From an uncultured Myxococcales bacterium (GTDB lineage: Bacteria > Myxococcota_A > UBA9042 > DTJE01): a stretch of DNA of 32,577 nt. Below are positions 26,676 through 32,577 of this stretch, in pieces. Position numbers and translations under genes: made by a program. The first letter of the stretch is position 1. Every line of letters begins with the position of its first letter. Below the pieces are notes generated by a model. The model had not been told where the DNA came from. It made no database searches and saw only the letters and a program-made list of their open reading frames with translations. Location: positions 1-32,577 of the forward strand of contig CAINDP010000011.1 of assembly GCA_903847405.1 (NCBI GenBank), written 5' to 3'.

Positions 26676-27446
26676 CTACCCAGGACGACGATGGATCCGG
26701 GTGAACGCGGCCTGGTCCCGGGGCTTCACCAGGATCTCGTCGATGTTCACGTGATCCGGCAGCGACAGCAACCACCGGATGCATTCCGCGATGTCCTCGG
26801 CCCGCAGGGGCGTCATCCCGCGGTACACCGCGTCCGCCTTCTCCTTGCCGCCCATGCGCACCACGCTGAACTCGGTTTCGACCATCCCCGGGTCCACGGT
26901 GCTGACCCGGATGGGCTCGCCGCACAGTTCCAGGCGCAGGGTCTGCGTGAAGGCGCGGATCGCGTGCTTGGTGCCGCAGTAGACCGCTCCGCCATCGTAG
27001 ACGCCGTGGCTGGCCGTGCTGCCCAGGAACACGACGTGTCCCCATCCCGCGGCCCGCACGTGCGGCAACGCGGCCTGGGTGACCCGCAGCACGCCCTCGA
27101 CGTTCGTTTCGAACATCTCCCGCCAGGTGGCCTCCGGGACGGTCGCCATCGGATCGGTTCCCCGGGCCAGGCCCGCGTTGTTGACGATGACGTGGATCGC
27201 GCCCAGGGACTCCACGGCGCCGTCCACGAAGGTCTTGACCGACCCGGTCGAGCGGACGTCCAGGGCACCGGTGAACGTCCGGATGCCATGCTCGGCGGCC
27301 AGTTCCTCGGCCAGTGTCCGCACGGCGGCCGCACGACGGGCCCCCAGGGCGAGGTGGTATCCCTCGGCAGCCAGGGACCGCGCGGTGGCGGCACCGATGC
27401 CCGAGGACGCGCCGGAGATCAGGGCGACGGGGTGCTGGGGTCGCAT
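26676..27446 (-). CDS. Short-chain dehydrogenase/reductase, YdfG-like
   Basis: A 256-residue classical SDR oxidoreductase. The nucleotide-binding turn is SGASSGIG (11-18), with ARR after strand 2 favouring NADP. NNAG lies at 89-92 and the catalytic Tyr156-x3-Lys160 in YCGTK, with Ser143 upstream. The C-terminal YRGMTPLRAEDIAECIRWLLSLPDHVNIDEILVKPRDQ closely resembles E. coli YdfG-type 3-hydroxy acid/serine dehydrogenases. The physiological substrate is unknown. It sits 30 bases after the acyltransferase gene and 9 before nth, so it is probably cotranscribed with both. Confidence 0.93.
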   Translation of the reverse strand: MRPQHPVALISGASSGIGAATARSLAAEGYHLALGARRAAAVRTLAEELAAEHGIRTFTGALDVRSTGSVKTFVDGAVESLGAIHVIVNNAGLARGTDPMATVPEATWREMFETNVEGVLRVTQAALPHVRAAGWGHVVFLGSTASHGVYDGGAVYCGTKHAIRAFTQTLRLELCGEPIRVSTVDPGMVETEFSVVRMGGKEKADAVYRGMTPLRAEDIAECIRWLLSLPDHVNIDEILVKPRDQAAFTRIHRRPG

Positions 27447-27476
27447 GGGAGTCCTCCCGGTTCAGCCGGGGGGATT

Positions 27477-28406
27477 CTACACCTGGCCGAGCCAGGGGAT
27501 CCGCCCCCGGGCGCGAAGATCCATCCGGGCCTGCATCGCCGCGACGACCTCGTCATAGCAGCGCTGCACGACCGCAGGATCGTCCTCGGCACCGGCGGGC
27601 AAATCGGGCCAGGTCATGGGGGGAAGGAAATCCGTGACCACGGGGGTCGGCAGCGGAAGGTACGGCAGGAACCCGGACGTGATCCCCCACGGCAGCGCGA
27701 AGACGATCGGGAACACGTTGGACTTGATGCGCCCGCGAAGGCCCAGGGCCTGCGCGATCGATTCCCCGCGCGCCAGGACCACGAACTGCTCGTGGGCCCC
27801 CGTCGTCACCACGGGCACCAGGGGCACCCGCTCGCGCAGGGCCACCTTCACGAACCCGGTCCGGCCTCCCAGCACCACGCGATCGCGGTCGGCGAAGGGC
27901 CGGAACACGTCCCAGTCCGACCCCGGGAAGACCGCGGCGATCCCGCCCGACTGCAGAACGACGTGCGCGCTGTCCGGACTGGAGGGGACCGCCCCGGCCT
28001 TGTCGGCGTATTTCCGGATCATCGGATCGCGGTGGACGAACCAGTGCGCCAGGGGATGGAACGCCCGGGCCGGTCCCTGGGCATCCCAGACGGCCAGCAG
28101 CGCCAGGATGCCGTCGAAGATCATCAGGCCGCCGCTGTGGTTCGCGACGATCAGCACCGGCCCTTCCGTCGGGACCGACTCGACGCCGTGGCAACGCCAT
28201 CGGAACCAGTACCGCGCCATCCACCGGAACGCAGGAACCAGGGTCGCCAGGAACCGCGGGTCCCGCTCCTCCGGCCGGGGAATCGGCACGGGCAGGCGCC
28301 GGCCCACGGCCGCCAGTCGGACGGCCCGCAGGATCACCACGGGGGGCAGCAGTTGCGCGAGGTCGCGGGGGGCGATGGCACGGGCCACTTCGAGCAACGG
28401 GTGCAT
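27477..28406 (-). CDS. Lysophospholipid/diacylglycerol acyltransferase-like protein
   Basis: A 309-residue member of the PlsC-like acyltransferase superfamily, which esterifies glycerolipids at the membrane. The first motif is ANHSGGLMIFDG, with His90 and Asp98 separated by seven residues rather than the four of standard PlsC; NHSGG is usual in the DGAT-like branch. The later FPGSDWDVFRPFADRD and GRTGFVKVALRERVPLVPV correspond to the substrate-binding blocks. A hydrophobic segment lies near the C-terminal third (FPIVFALPWGITSGFLPYLPLP). ATG 28406 follows AGGAA at good spacing; a GTG at 28424 is in frame but has no ribosome binding site. The stop of the upstream cytochrome-like gene is 36 bases away. 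Confidence 0.83.
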   Translation of the reverse strand: MHPLLEVARAIAPRDLAQLLPPVVILRAVRLAAVGRRLPVPIPRPEERDPRFLATLVPAFRWMARYWFRWRCHGVESVPTEGPVLIVANHSGGLMIFDGILALLAVWDAQGPARAFHPLAHWFVHRDPMIRKYADKAGAVPSSPDSAHVVLQSGGIAAVFPGSDWDVFRPFADRDRVVLGGRTGFVKVALRERVPLVPVVTTGAHEQFVVLARGESIAQALGLRGRIKSNVFPIVFALPWGITSGFLPYLPLPTPVVTDFLPPMTWPDLPAGAEDDPAVVQRCYDEVVAAMQARMDLRARGRIPWLGQV

Positions 28407-28442
28407 GCCGCGTTCCTGAATCACGCGAACAGGCCGTCCGCG

Positions 28443-28814
28443 TCAATTCGTGAGGGGCTGGGTCGTCGCAGGCGGAAGGTCGCGAACGGCCAGGATGAAC
28501 TTCAGGACGCTTTCGCGCTGTGCGTCATCCAGTTTCGCGTTCTTCGCCATCTTGATGATGATGTGGTTCCACTGTTCCACGGTCCGGCTGGCCGGCGTCG
28601 GCAACTTGTGGCAGAAACCGCCGTTCCCGCACGACGCCGTGAACAGATCACGCCCGTGCTGCAGGGAGGCCTGCGTCGCGTCGGGCCACTTGGACTGGCC
28701 GATGCGCACCAGGTCGTCCGAGACGTCGGGAGCGATGAACGCGGCGCCGCACGCCACCAGGACCGCGACGGCGGCGAACCCGACGATCAGGGACCACGTC
28801 TTCCGGGATTTCAT
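28443..28814 (-). CDS. Small cytochrome-c-like lipoprotein with an atypical CX5CH motif
   Basis: A 123-residue exported protein. LVAC at 19-22 is a good lipobox, so Cys22 is probably lipidated. The remainder looks like a small class I cytochrome c: HGRDLFTASC...CHKLPTPASRTVEQWNHIIIKMAKNAKLDDAQRESVLKFILAVRDLP. Met89 is in the place of the distal heme ligand and the two flanking helices are normal. The heme attachment site is odd: Cys62 and Cys68-His69 are separated by five residues (CGNGGFCH) instead of two. Heme attachment is therefore uncertain. A good ribosome binding site and a predicted promoter precede ATG 28814; the longer open frame to 28901 adds unrelated residues. Confidence 0.8.
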   Translation of the reverse strand: MKSRKTWSLIVGFAAVAVLVACGAAFIAPDVSDDLVRIGQSKWPDATQASLQHGRDLFTASCGNGGFCHKLPTPASRTVEQWNHIIIKMAKNAKLDDAQRESVLKFILAVRDLPPATTQPLTN

Positions 28815-28844
28815 GGTCTGCTTCCCTCGCGAATCCTGCCGACA

Positions 28845-28873
28845 ATTGGACGACGGCCCCCCGTCGAAGTCAA
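28845..28873 (-). promoter_or_regulatory. Predicted promoter for the cytochrome-acyltransferase-SDR-nth-DUF4175 run
   Basis: On the minus strand TTGACT (28868-28873) and TCCAAT (28845-28850) are 17 bases apart. Transcription would start near 28838, giving a leader of about 24 bases. The gap of 148 bases after the preceding gene fits an independent transcription unit. Confidence 0.4.
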
Positions 28874-28962
28874 CGCGGCGAACCTGCATCGCCATGCGCA
28901 TGCAGCGACTTCCACTGCGATGGAGCAGCGGGTCCGGGTGTTCCGGCGCGAATGCGCCCTGC

Positions 28963-29685
28963 TCAGCGCACGCCCGGATCCTTGAGGACCTTTTCGAACG
29001 CGGTGCCCAGCACCTTCGAGGCGGATGCCCCGCGAACCTTCAGGTGGATCACGGCCTGCTCGCCCGGGGTCGGCGCGCCGCACACGACGACCAGGAAGGT
29101 TGTCGGCCCGCGGCCATAGATGCCGCCCCAGGGGGAGCGGCAGCGCAGCGGCAGTTCGGAATCGCCAATCGCCCGCTGACGCGCCCAGCCCAGATCGTCC
29201 AGGGCCTGCTCGTAGAACCCGGACACATTGCGGGCACCGTCCTTCGAAAGCAGCACGAACTCCACCGCACCGCCCGCGGCCTCCTTCTTGTCCAGATCGG
29301 CCCCGGGGTAGACGAGGGTTCGGAACGGCTTCACCCCGCCGCCCGCGCCCAGGTGGCGCAGGGCAAGGAGGGCCGCAATCGCGACGCCGGGATGACGGTC
29401 CTGGGTACGGGCCTGGAGAATGTCGATGGCCCATCGTGCCTGAAGATCGCCCAGGCGCTGGGCCGCGGCCATGCGCCACGGCGCCTCGGCATGACGCAGA
29501 GCCTCCCGAAGGAAGGGCTGTTCGTCCACCCCCGCCTCGGTGAGGTGGATGAAGGCCTCCTTGTCGTTGTTCCGCAGGGCTCGCCCCCAATCCTTCGGCT
29601 CGCCGGCCTGGGGTCCCGCAAAGGCCACGCCGGGGATGGACGCCGCGACCACGGCGAGAATCCACGTCCAGGGGAGCCGGCACAT
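28963..29685 (-). CDS. Exported HEAT-repeat-like protein of unknown function
   Basis: A 240-residue protein with a signal peptide (about 1-23, WTWILAVVAASIPGVAFA). The next 100 residues form paired helices like HEAT repeats, for example EQPFLREALRHAEAPWRMAAAQRLGDL and HPGVAIAALLALRHLGA. The C-terminal half is different, a mixed alpha/beta region with NVSGFYEQALDDLGWARQRA, GPTTFLVVVCGAPTPGEQAVIHLKVRG; this layout recalls small domains of envelope proteins, but I cannot name it. ATG 29685 is preceded by GGAGG and opens the signal peptide directly. It is divergent from PEPCK. Confidence 0.72.
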   Translation of the reverse strand: MCRLPWTWILAVVAASIPGVAFAGPQAGEPKDWGRALRNNDKEAFIHLTEAGVDEQPFLREALRHAEAPWRMAAAQRLGDLQARWAIDILQARTQDRHPGVAIAALLALRHLGAGGGVKPFRTLVYPGADLDKKEAAGGAVEFVLLSKDGARNVSGFYEQALDDLGWARQRAIGDSELPLRCRSPWGGIYGRGPTTFLVVVCGAPTPGEQAVIHLKVRGASASKVLGTAFEKVLKDPGVR

Positions 29686-29717
29686 GGGAACCTCCGGGGG
29701 ATGGATGGGTCGTTTGA

Positions 29718-29747
29718 ATCCTAGCATGTGCCTGCCGGGGCGCCCAA
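29718..29747 (-). promoter_or_regulatory. Weak predicted promoter for the HEAT-repeat-like gene
   Basis: On the minus strand TTGGGC (29742-29747) and TAGGAT (29718-29723) are 18 bases apart; the -10 box is four of six and the -35 three of six. A start near 29711 would leave a leader of about 25 bases. Confidence 0.25.
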
Positions 29748-29809
29748 ACCCGCGACTGCGCCTGAGCCGCGGCCGCGCCTAGTGCCACGGGGCCGGGCCG
29801 TGCGCCGCC

Positions 29810-29837
29810 TTGACCCCCCTGCACGGTGTGCTAGAAG
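29810..29837 (+). promoter_or_regulatory. Predicted PEPCK promoter
   Basis: TTGACC (29810-29815) and TAGAAG (29832-29837) are separated by 16 bases. A start near 29844 would give a leader of about 22 bases that contains GGAGG before ATG 29866. Confidence 0.4.
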
Positions 29838-29865
29838 CAGGACACCACCCGATTGGAGGAACGGC

Positions 29866-31518
29866 ATGTCGCCCGCCGAGGTCGTTCATCGTCTCCTCGA
29901 GACATCCGGGACCAAGGTCAGGAACGACGCCTCCCGCCGGGACCTCGTCGGTGACGTGATCGCCCGCCGGGAAGCCTTCGTGTCGGCCTGCGGCGCGCTG
30001 GCCACCTGGGCGCCCCCCGAGTCCACCGGCCGCAGCCCCAAGGACACGGTGACCGTGCGCCGCCCGGAAAGCGAAGCGGGGATCGACTGGGACTCGCCGA
30101 ACAACGTCGGCATCGAGGCCACCACCTTCGACATGCTGCTTTCCGACGCCCTGGCCATCCTGCGCCGCAGCGACGCCGTCTGGGTGACCCATCGCGCCCT
30201 GGGCGCGGACCCTTCCTGGACCCTCCCGGTGACCACGGTGACGGATCGGGCGCTGACGGCCCTGTTCACCGACAACATGTTCCGCCCACTGCCGCCGGAC
30301 CTTTCGCTGAGCCACTTCGCCGATCGGCCGTTCACGATCATCGCCCTGCCCTGGGACAAGCTGGACCCGGGCCGCTATGCCGGCCGGCTACGCGTCGACC
30401 CGGCGACCGGGCGCACCTCGCGCATGGCCGTGGCCCTGGACTATGACCGGCGCATGGGAATCGTCATCGGTTCGGCCTACCTGGGCAGCGTCAAGAAGAT
30501 GGCCTTCACGGCCATGAACTACTACCTGCCGGCCGAAGGGATCCTGCCGTTGCACTGCTCGGCCAACGAGGGCAAGGGCGGCGACACCGCGCTGATGCTG
30601 GGCCTTTCCGGCACGGGCAAGACCACCCTGTCGGCCGACCCCCTGCGCGCCCTGCTGGGCGACGACGAGCACGGATGGGGACCCAACGGCGTGGCCAACT
30701 TCGAATACGGCTGCTACGCCAAGCTGATCCACCTGGACCCCGAAAAGGAGCCGGCGATCCACAACGCCGTGTTCCACAAGGACGATCCGTTGCAGCACGG
30801 GTCGATCGTCGAAAACGCCATGATGTATCCCTGGGGCGAATTCGACCTGGACGACGAGCGCCTGACGCCGAATTCGCGGGCATCCTACCCGCTGACGGCC
30901 CTCCCGAGCATCAAGGACAGCGGCGTCGGCGGGCACCCGTCGACGATCCTCTTCCTGACCGCGGACGCCAACGGAGTGCTGCCCCCCGTGTCCCGCCTGT
31001 CCCGATCCCAGGCCATGCTCTGGTTCCTCATGGGCTATACCAGCAAACTGGCCGGGACCGAAACGGGCGTATCCGAGCCCGGCTCCACGTTCAGCCGCTT
31101 CTTCGGCGAGCCCTTCATGCCCCGCCTGCCGCACGTGTACGCCCAGATGCTGGGCGAGCGCCTCGACCGGCACGGCACGGACGTGTACCTCGTCAACACG
31201 GGCTGGGGCGGCGGTCCTCACGGCATCGGGCGGCGCATGGACATCCGGCTGACGCGCAGCATGGTGAACGCGGCCCTCTCCGGCGCCCTCAAGGACGTCG
31301 GCTACGACGACGATCCGCGCTTCCACCTCCAGATCCCGCGGTCCTGCCCCGGCGTCCCGGACGCCTCGGTCCTGCGCCCCCGGTCCACCTGGTCCGACCC
31401 CAGGAACTACGATGCCTGGGCGGACCGACTGGCCGCCGAGTTCGCGGCCCACTTCAAGCGCGCATACGGCAACAAGGGCCTGGCCCCGGAGATTGCCGAG
31501 CAGTGCCCGGGCCTCTGA
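29866..31518 (+). CDS. pckA: Phosphoenolpyruvate carboxykinase (ATP)
   Basis: A 550-residue ATP-dependent PEPCK that converts oxaloacetate to PEP and CO2 at the entry to gluconeogenesis. STGRSPKD (53-60) binds substrate. The kinase-specific P-loop is GLSGTGKT (246-253) and the metal-binding loop GDDEHGW (265-271). NSRASYP, TEPG-like VSEPGSTFSRFFGEPFMP and LVNTGWGGGPHGIGRRM are family blocks. The segment usually written NFEGGCYAK is NFEYGCYAK here (Tyr281). Overall it is a diverged but intact ATP-type enzyme, slightly longer than the E. coli protein. ATG 29866 has GGAGG six bases upstream; the frame is open farther back but lacks a plausible site. Confidence 0.96.
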   Translation: MSPAEVVHRLLETSGTKVRNDASRRDLVGDVIARREAFVSACGALATWAPPESTGRSPKDTVTVRRPESEAGIDWDSPNNVGIEATTFDMLLSDALAILRRSDAVWVTHRALGADPSWTLPVTTVTDRALTALFTDNMFRPLPPDLSLSHFADRPFTIIALPWDKLDPGRYAGRLRVDPATGRTSRMAVALDYDRRMGIVIGSAYLGSVKKMAFTAMNYYLPAEGILPLHCSANEGKGGDTALMLGLSGTGKTTLSADPLRALLGDDEHGWGPNGVANFEYGCYAKLIHLDPEKEPAIHNAVFHKDDPLQHGSIVENAMMYPWGEFDLDDERLTPNSRASYPLTALPSIKDSGVGGHPSTILFLTADANGVLPPVSRLSRSQAMLWFLMGYTSKLAGTETGVSEPGSTFSRFFGEPFMPRLPHVYAQMLGERLDRHGTDVYLVNTGWGGGPHGIGRRMDIRLTRSMVNAALSGALKDVGYDDDPRFHLQIPRSCPGVPDASVLRPRSTWSDPRNYDAWADRLAAEFAAHFKRAYGNKGLAPEIAEQCPGL

Positions 31519-31540
31519 CCCACGCGACGACATTCGAATG

Positions 31541-31559
31541 TTCCTCCCGACTCGGGACG
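31541..31559. repeat. Probable centre-deleted remnant of the palindromic coding repeat
   Basis: Here the left edge seen in copy 1 (TTCCTCCCGA) runs straight into the right edge (CTCGGGACG), giving a 13-base palindrome with a one-base centre. This is what copy 1 would give after deletion between its two CCGA tetramers. It lies between PEPCK and the NUDIX gene, about 160 bases from copy 2. Chance resemblance cannot be excluded. Confidence 0.4.
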
Positions 31560-31671
31560 ATTCAACTAGGGGCTTGCGCCGCGTTGCCCACATGCGGCAG
31601 GATCGCTGTGTTCCCCCGGGTCGACCCCCCGATCGTGTTGCGGCGGAGGTTTGTCCCGGCCAGGAGGCGCG

Positions 31672-32577
31672 ATGGCTGAACCTGGAACCACCTCCCCGAC
31701 GGCCCCGCCCGCCATCCCTCCCGAGCGCGCAGGCGGAGGCGACGGGTTTCCGCAGGAAGCTCTCGCCGGAGCCGAAGCCGCCTCGGGACGCTCCATTGCA
31801 TCGCCCGTCCTTGCGTCCACCGTGGTGGTCCTGAGGCCCCGTCCCGCCGGCCCCGAGGTGCTGCTCATCCGGCGCCCGCCGGGGGGCTATGTCCCGGGCG
31901 ACTGGATCTTCCCCGGCGGGCGGGTGGACGCCGCGGACCTCGATGCCCCGAGCGGCTCGCTGACTCCCTGCGAATGCGGCCGGGTCCTGGGACTGGAGGA
32001 CACCGCCGTTGCCCGGGCCGCGTGCCTTGCCGCCGTTCGCGAACTGTCGGAGGAAACGGGCCTGCTGCTGGCCCGGGACCGCGCCGGGCGCATGGCCGAT
32101 GCCGAAGCGGCAACGTCCGTGGCCCAGGCGTCCCAGAAAGGGGCGTCCGCCTGGCACGCCGCCCTGGAACACCGGGGTCTGGTGCCCGCGATCGACGCCC
32201 TCGCGCCCTTTGCCCACTGGGTCACCCCCGAGGGCCTTCCGAAGCGCTTCGATACGTGGTTCTTCGCGACCCGTTGCCCCGACGGCCAGGAGGCCGCGCC
32301 CTACAACGAAACGACGGGTCTGCGGTGGATCCGCCCGCGGGACGCCGTGGCGGACAACGCCCCCGGGGGCGACATCACCCTGCCGCCACCCACCCTGGAT
32401 GCCCTGCTTCGGCTGGCCGCGGTCTTCGACGCGGGAACCGCCGGCGACACCGCGGGAATCGACGGCCTGCTGGCAGCCTGGGCGCGCCGCGGACCGCCGC
32501 GCGTCCAGCGCCCCGTGATGCTGGCGAACGGCCCGGACGGTCCCATGGTCGTCCTGCCGGGCGATCCCCTGCACCCC
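31672..32577 (+). CDS. NUDIX hydrolase, 3' end beyond the window
   Basis: An open frame of at least 302 codons that runs off the window. A NUDIX fold begins at about residue 45 (STVVVLRPRPAGPEVLLIRR). It continues with WIFPGGRVDAADLD (Gly82-Gly83) and the core of the NUDIX box RELSEETGL (123-131). About 40 residues separate the two halves of the box, more than the usual 14; NUDT7/NUDT19-type enzymes have similar insertions. WFFATRC and NETTGLRWIRPRDAV are later fold elements. The substrate is a nucleoside-diphosphate-linked compound by family; which one is unknown. AGGAGG precedes ATG 31672. Residues 16-42, before the fold, are encoded by copy 2 of the palindromic repeat. Confidence 0.88.
   Translation, partial: MAEPGTTSPTAPPAIPPERAGGGDGFPQEALAGAEAASGRSIASPVLASTVVVLRPRPAGPEVLLIRRPPGGYVPGDWIFPGGRVDAADLDAPSGSLTPCECGRVLGLEDTAVARAACLAAVRELSEETGLLLARDRAGRMADAEAATSVAQASQKGASAWHAALEHRGLVPAIDALAPFAHWVTPEGLPKRFDTWFFATRCPDGQEAAPYNETTGLRWIRPRDAVADNAPGGDITLPPPTLDALLRLAAVFDAGTAGDTAGIDGLLAAWARRGPPRVQRPVMLANGPDGPMVVLPGDPLHP
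31717..31795. repeat. Palindromic coding repeat, copy 2 (N-terminal part of the NUDIX gene)
   Basis: The unit (core 31718-31795) is 91% identical to 25117-25194 with no gap. Outer stem TCCCGAG/CTCGGGA and middle stem GGCGA/TCGCC are unchanged; the inner stem is GTTTCC with GGAAGC, one G-T pair. The NUDIX gene is read along this strand, so translation runs in the opposite sense to copy 1. It adds about 27 Gly/Ala/Glu-rich residues ahead of the fold. Confidence 0.85.

Noticed and set aside
28407-28424. GTG 28424 as start of the acyltransferase
   Set aside because: No ribosome binding site precedes it, whereas ATG 28406 has AGGAA at good spacing.
1-32577. tRNA, rRNA, CRISPR arrays, prophage or insertion-sequence genes
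   Set aside because: Gaps are short and none contains a recognisable cloverleaf, repeat-spacer array, transposase or integrase. The palindromic repeats are the only mobile-like sequences seen.

Overview
The window is 32.6 kb of very GC-rich, gene-dense bacterial chromosome with almost no non-coding space. Gram-negative character is clear: a TolC/RND/adaptor efflux operon, a TolQ/ExbB-type inner-membrane protein, a predicted outer-membrane barrel, lipoproteins, and an FtsN-like SPOR protein behind argS. Rho, the DRG-like TGS GTPase, the DapL/DapC-like aminotransferase and ATP-type PEP carboxykinase suggest a deltaproteobacterial-type lineage (Desulfobacterota/Myxococcota or a related phylum). 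This is an impression from protein sequence; no 16S or other decisive marker is present. Starts are mostly preceded by GGAGG-type ribosome binding sites, and several intergenic gaps hold sigma-70-like promoters (TTGACA/TTGACC at about 17 bases from a TATAAT-like box).

Layout. 1-3844 (+): a TolQ/ExbB-family protein without an ExbD partner, then a GAF histidine kinase with a degraded ATP-binding domain and a receiver/HD-GYP response regulator, a likely c-di-GMP signalling pair. 3841-12166 (-), in transcription order: aspartokinase, SSB, an NCS2-like permease, a small predicted outer-membrane barrel protein, glycerol kinase, Rho and a class I/II aminotransferase. Two tandem palindromes lie between rho and the aminotransferase. 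12290-13288 (+): DRG-like GTPase, divergent from aspartokinase. 13299-18909 (-): tolC, adaptor and RND pump, joined by ATGA stop/start overlaps. 19083-22913 (+): argS, SPOR protein, phosphomannose-isomerase-like cupin, RidA. 22943-28814 (-): a short cytochrome-c-like lipoprotein, an acyltransferase, an SDR oxidoreductase, endonuclease III and a 1007-residue DUF4175-type membrane protein. 28963-29685 (-): exported HEAT-repeat-like protein. 29866-end (+): PEP carboxykinase and a NUDIX hydrolase cut by the window edge.

Most of this is housekeeping: lysine/threonine-family amino acid synthesis, glycerol entry, gluconeogenesis, transcription termination, DNA repair and drug efflux. The most unusual signal is a 78-base imperfect palindrome present twice (91% identical, no gaps), each time inside a protein-coding gene and in opposite orientation to translation. 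Six of the seven differences fall outside the predicted stems and the seventh keeps a G-T pair. A 19-base sequence between PEPCK and the NUDIX gene looks like the same element with its centre deleted. Other points worth a look are the degenerate kinase, a CX5CH heme-like motif, and the hairpin pair that abuts the aminotransferase ribosome binding site. No tRNA, rRNA, CRISPR array, transposase or phage gene was seen, and no gene-free stretch exceeds 300 bases.
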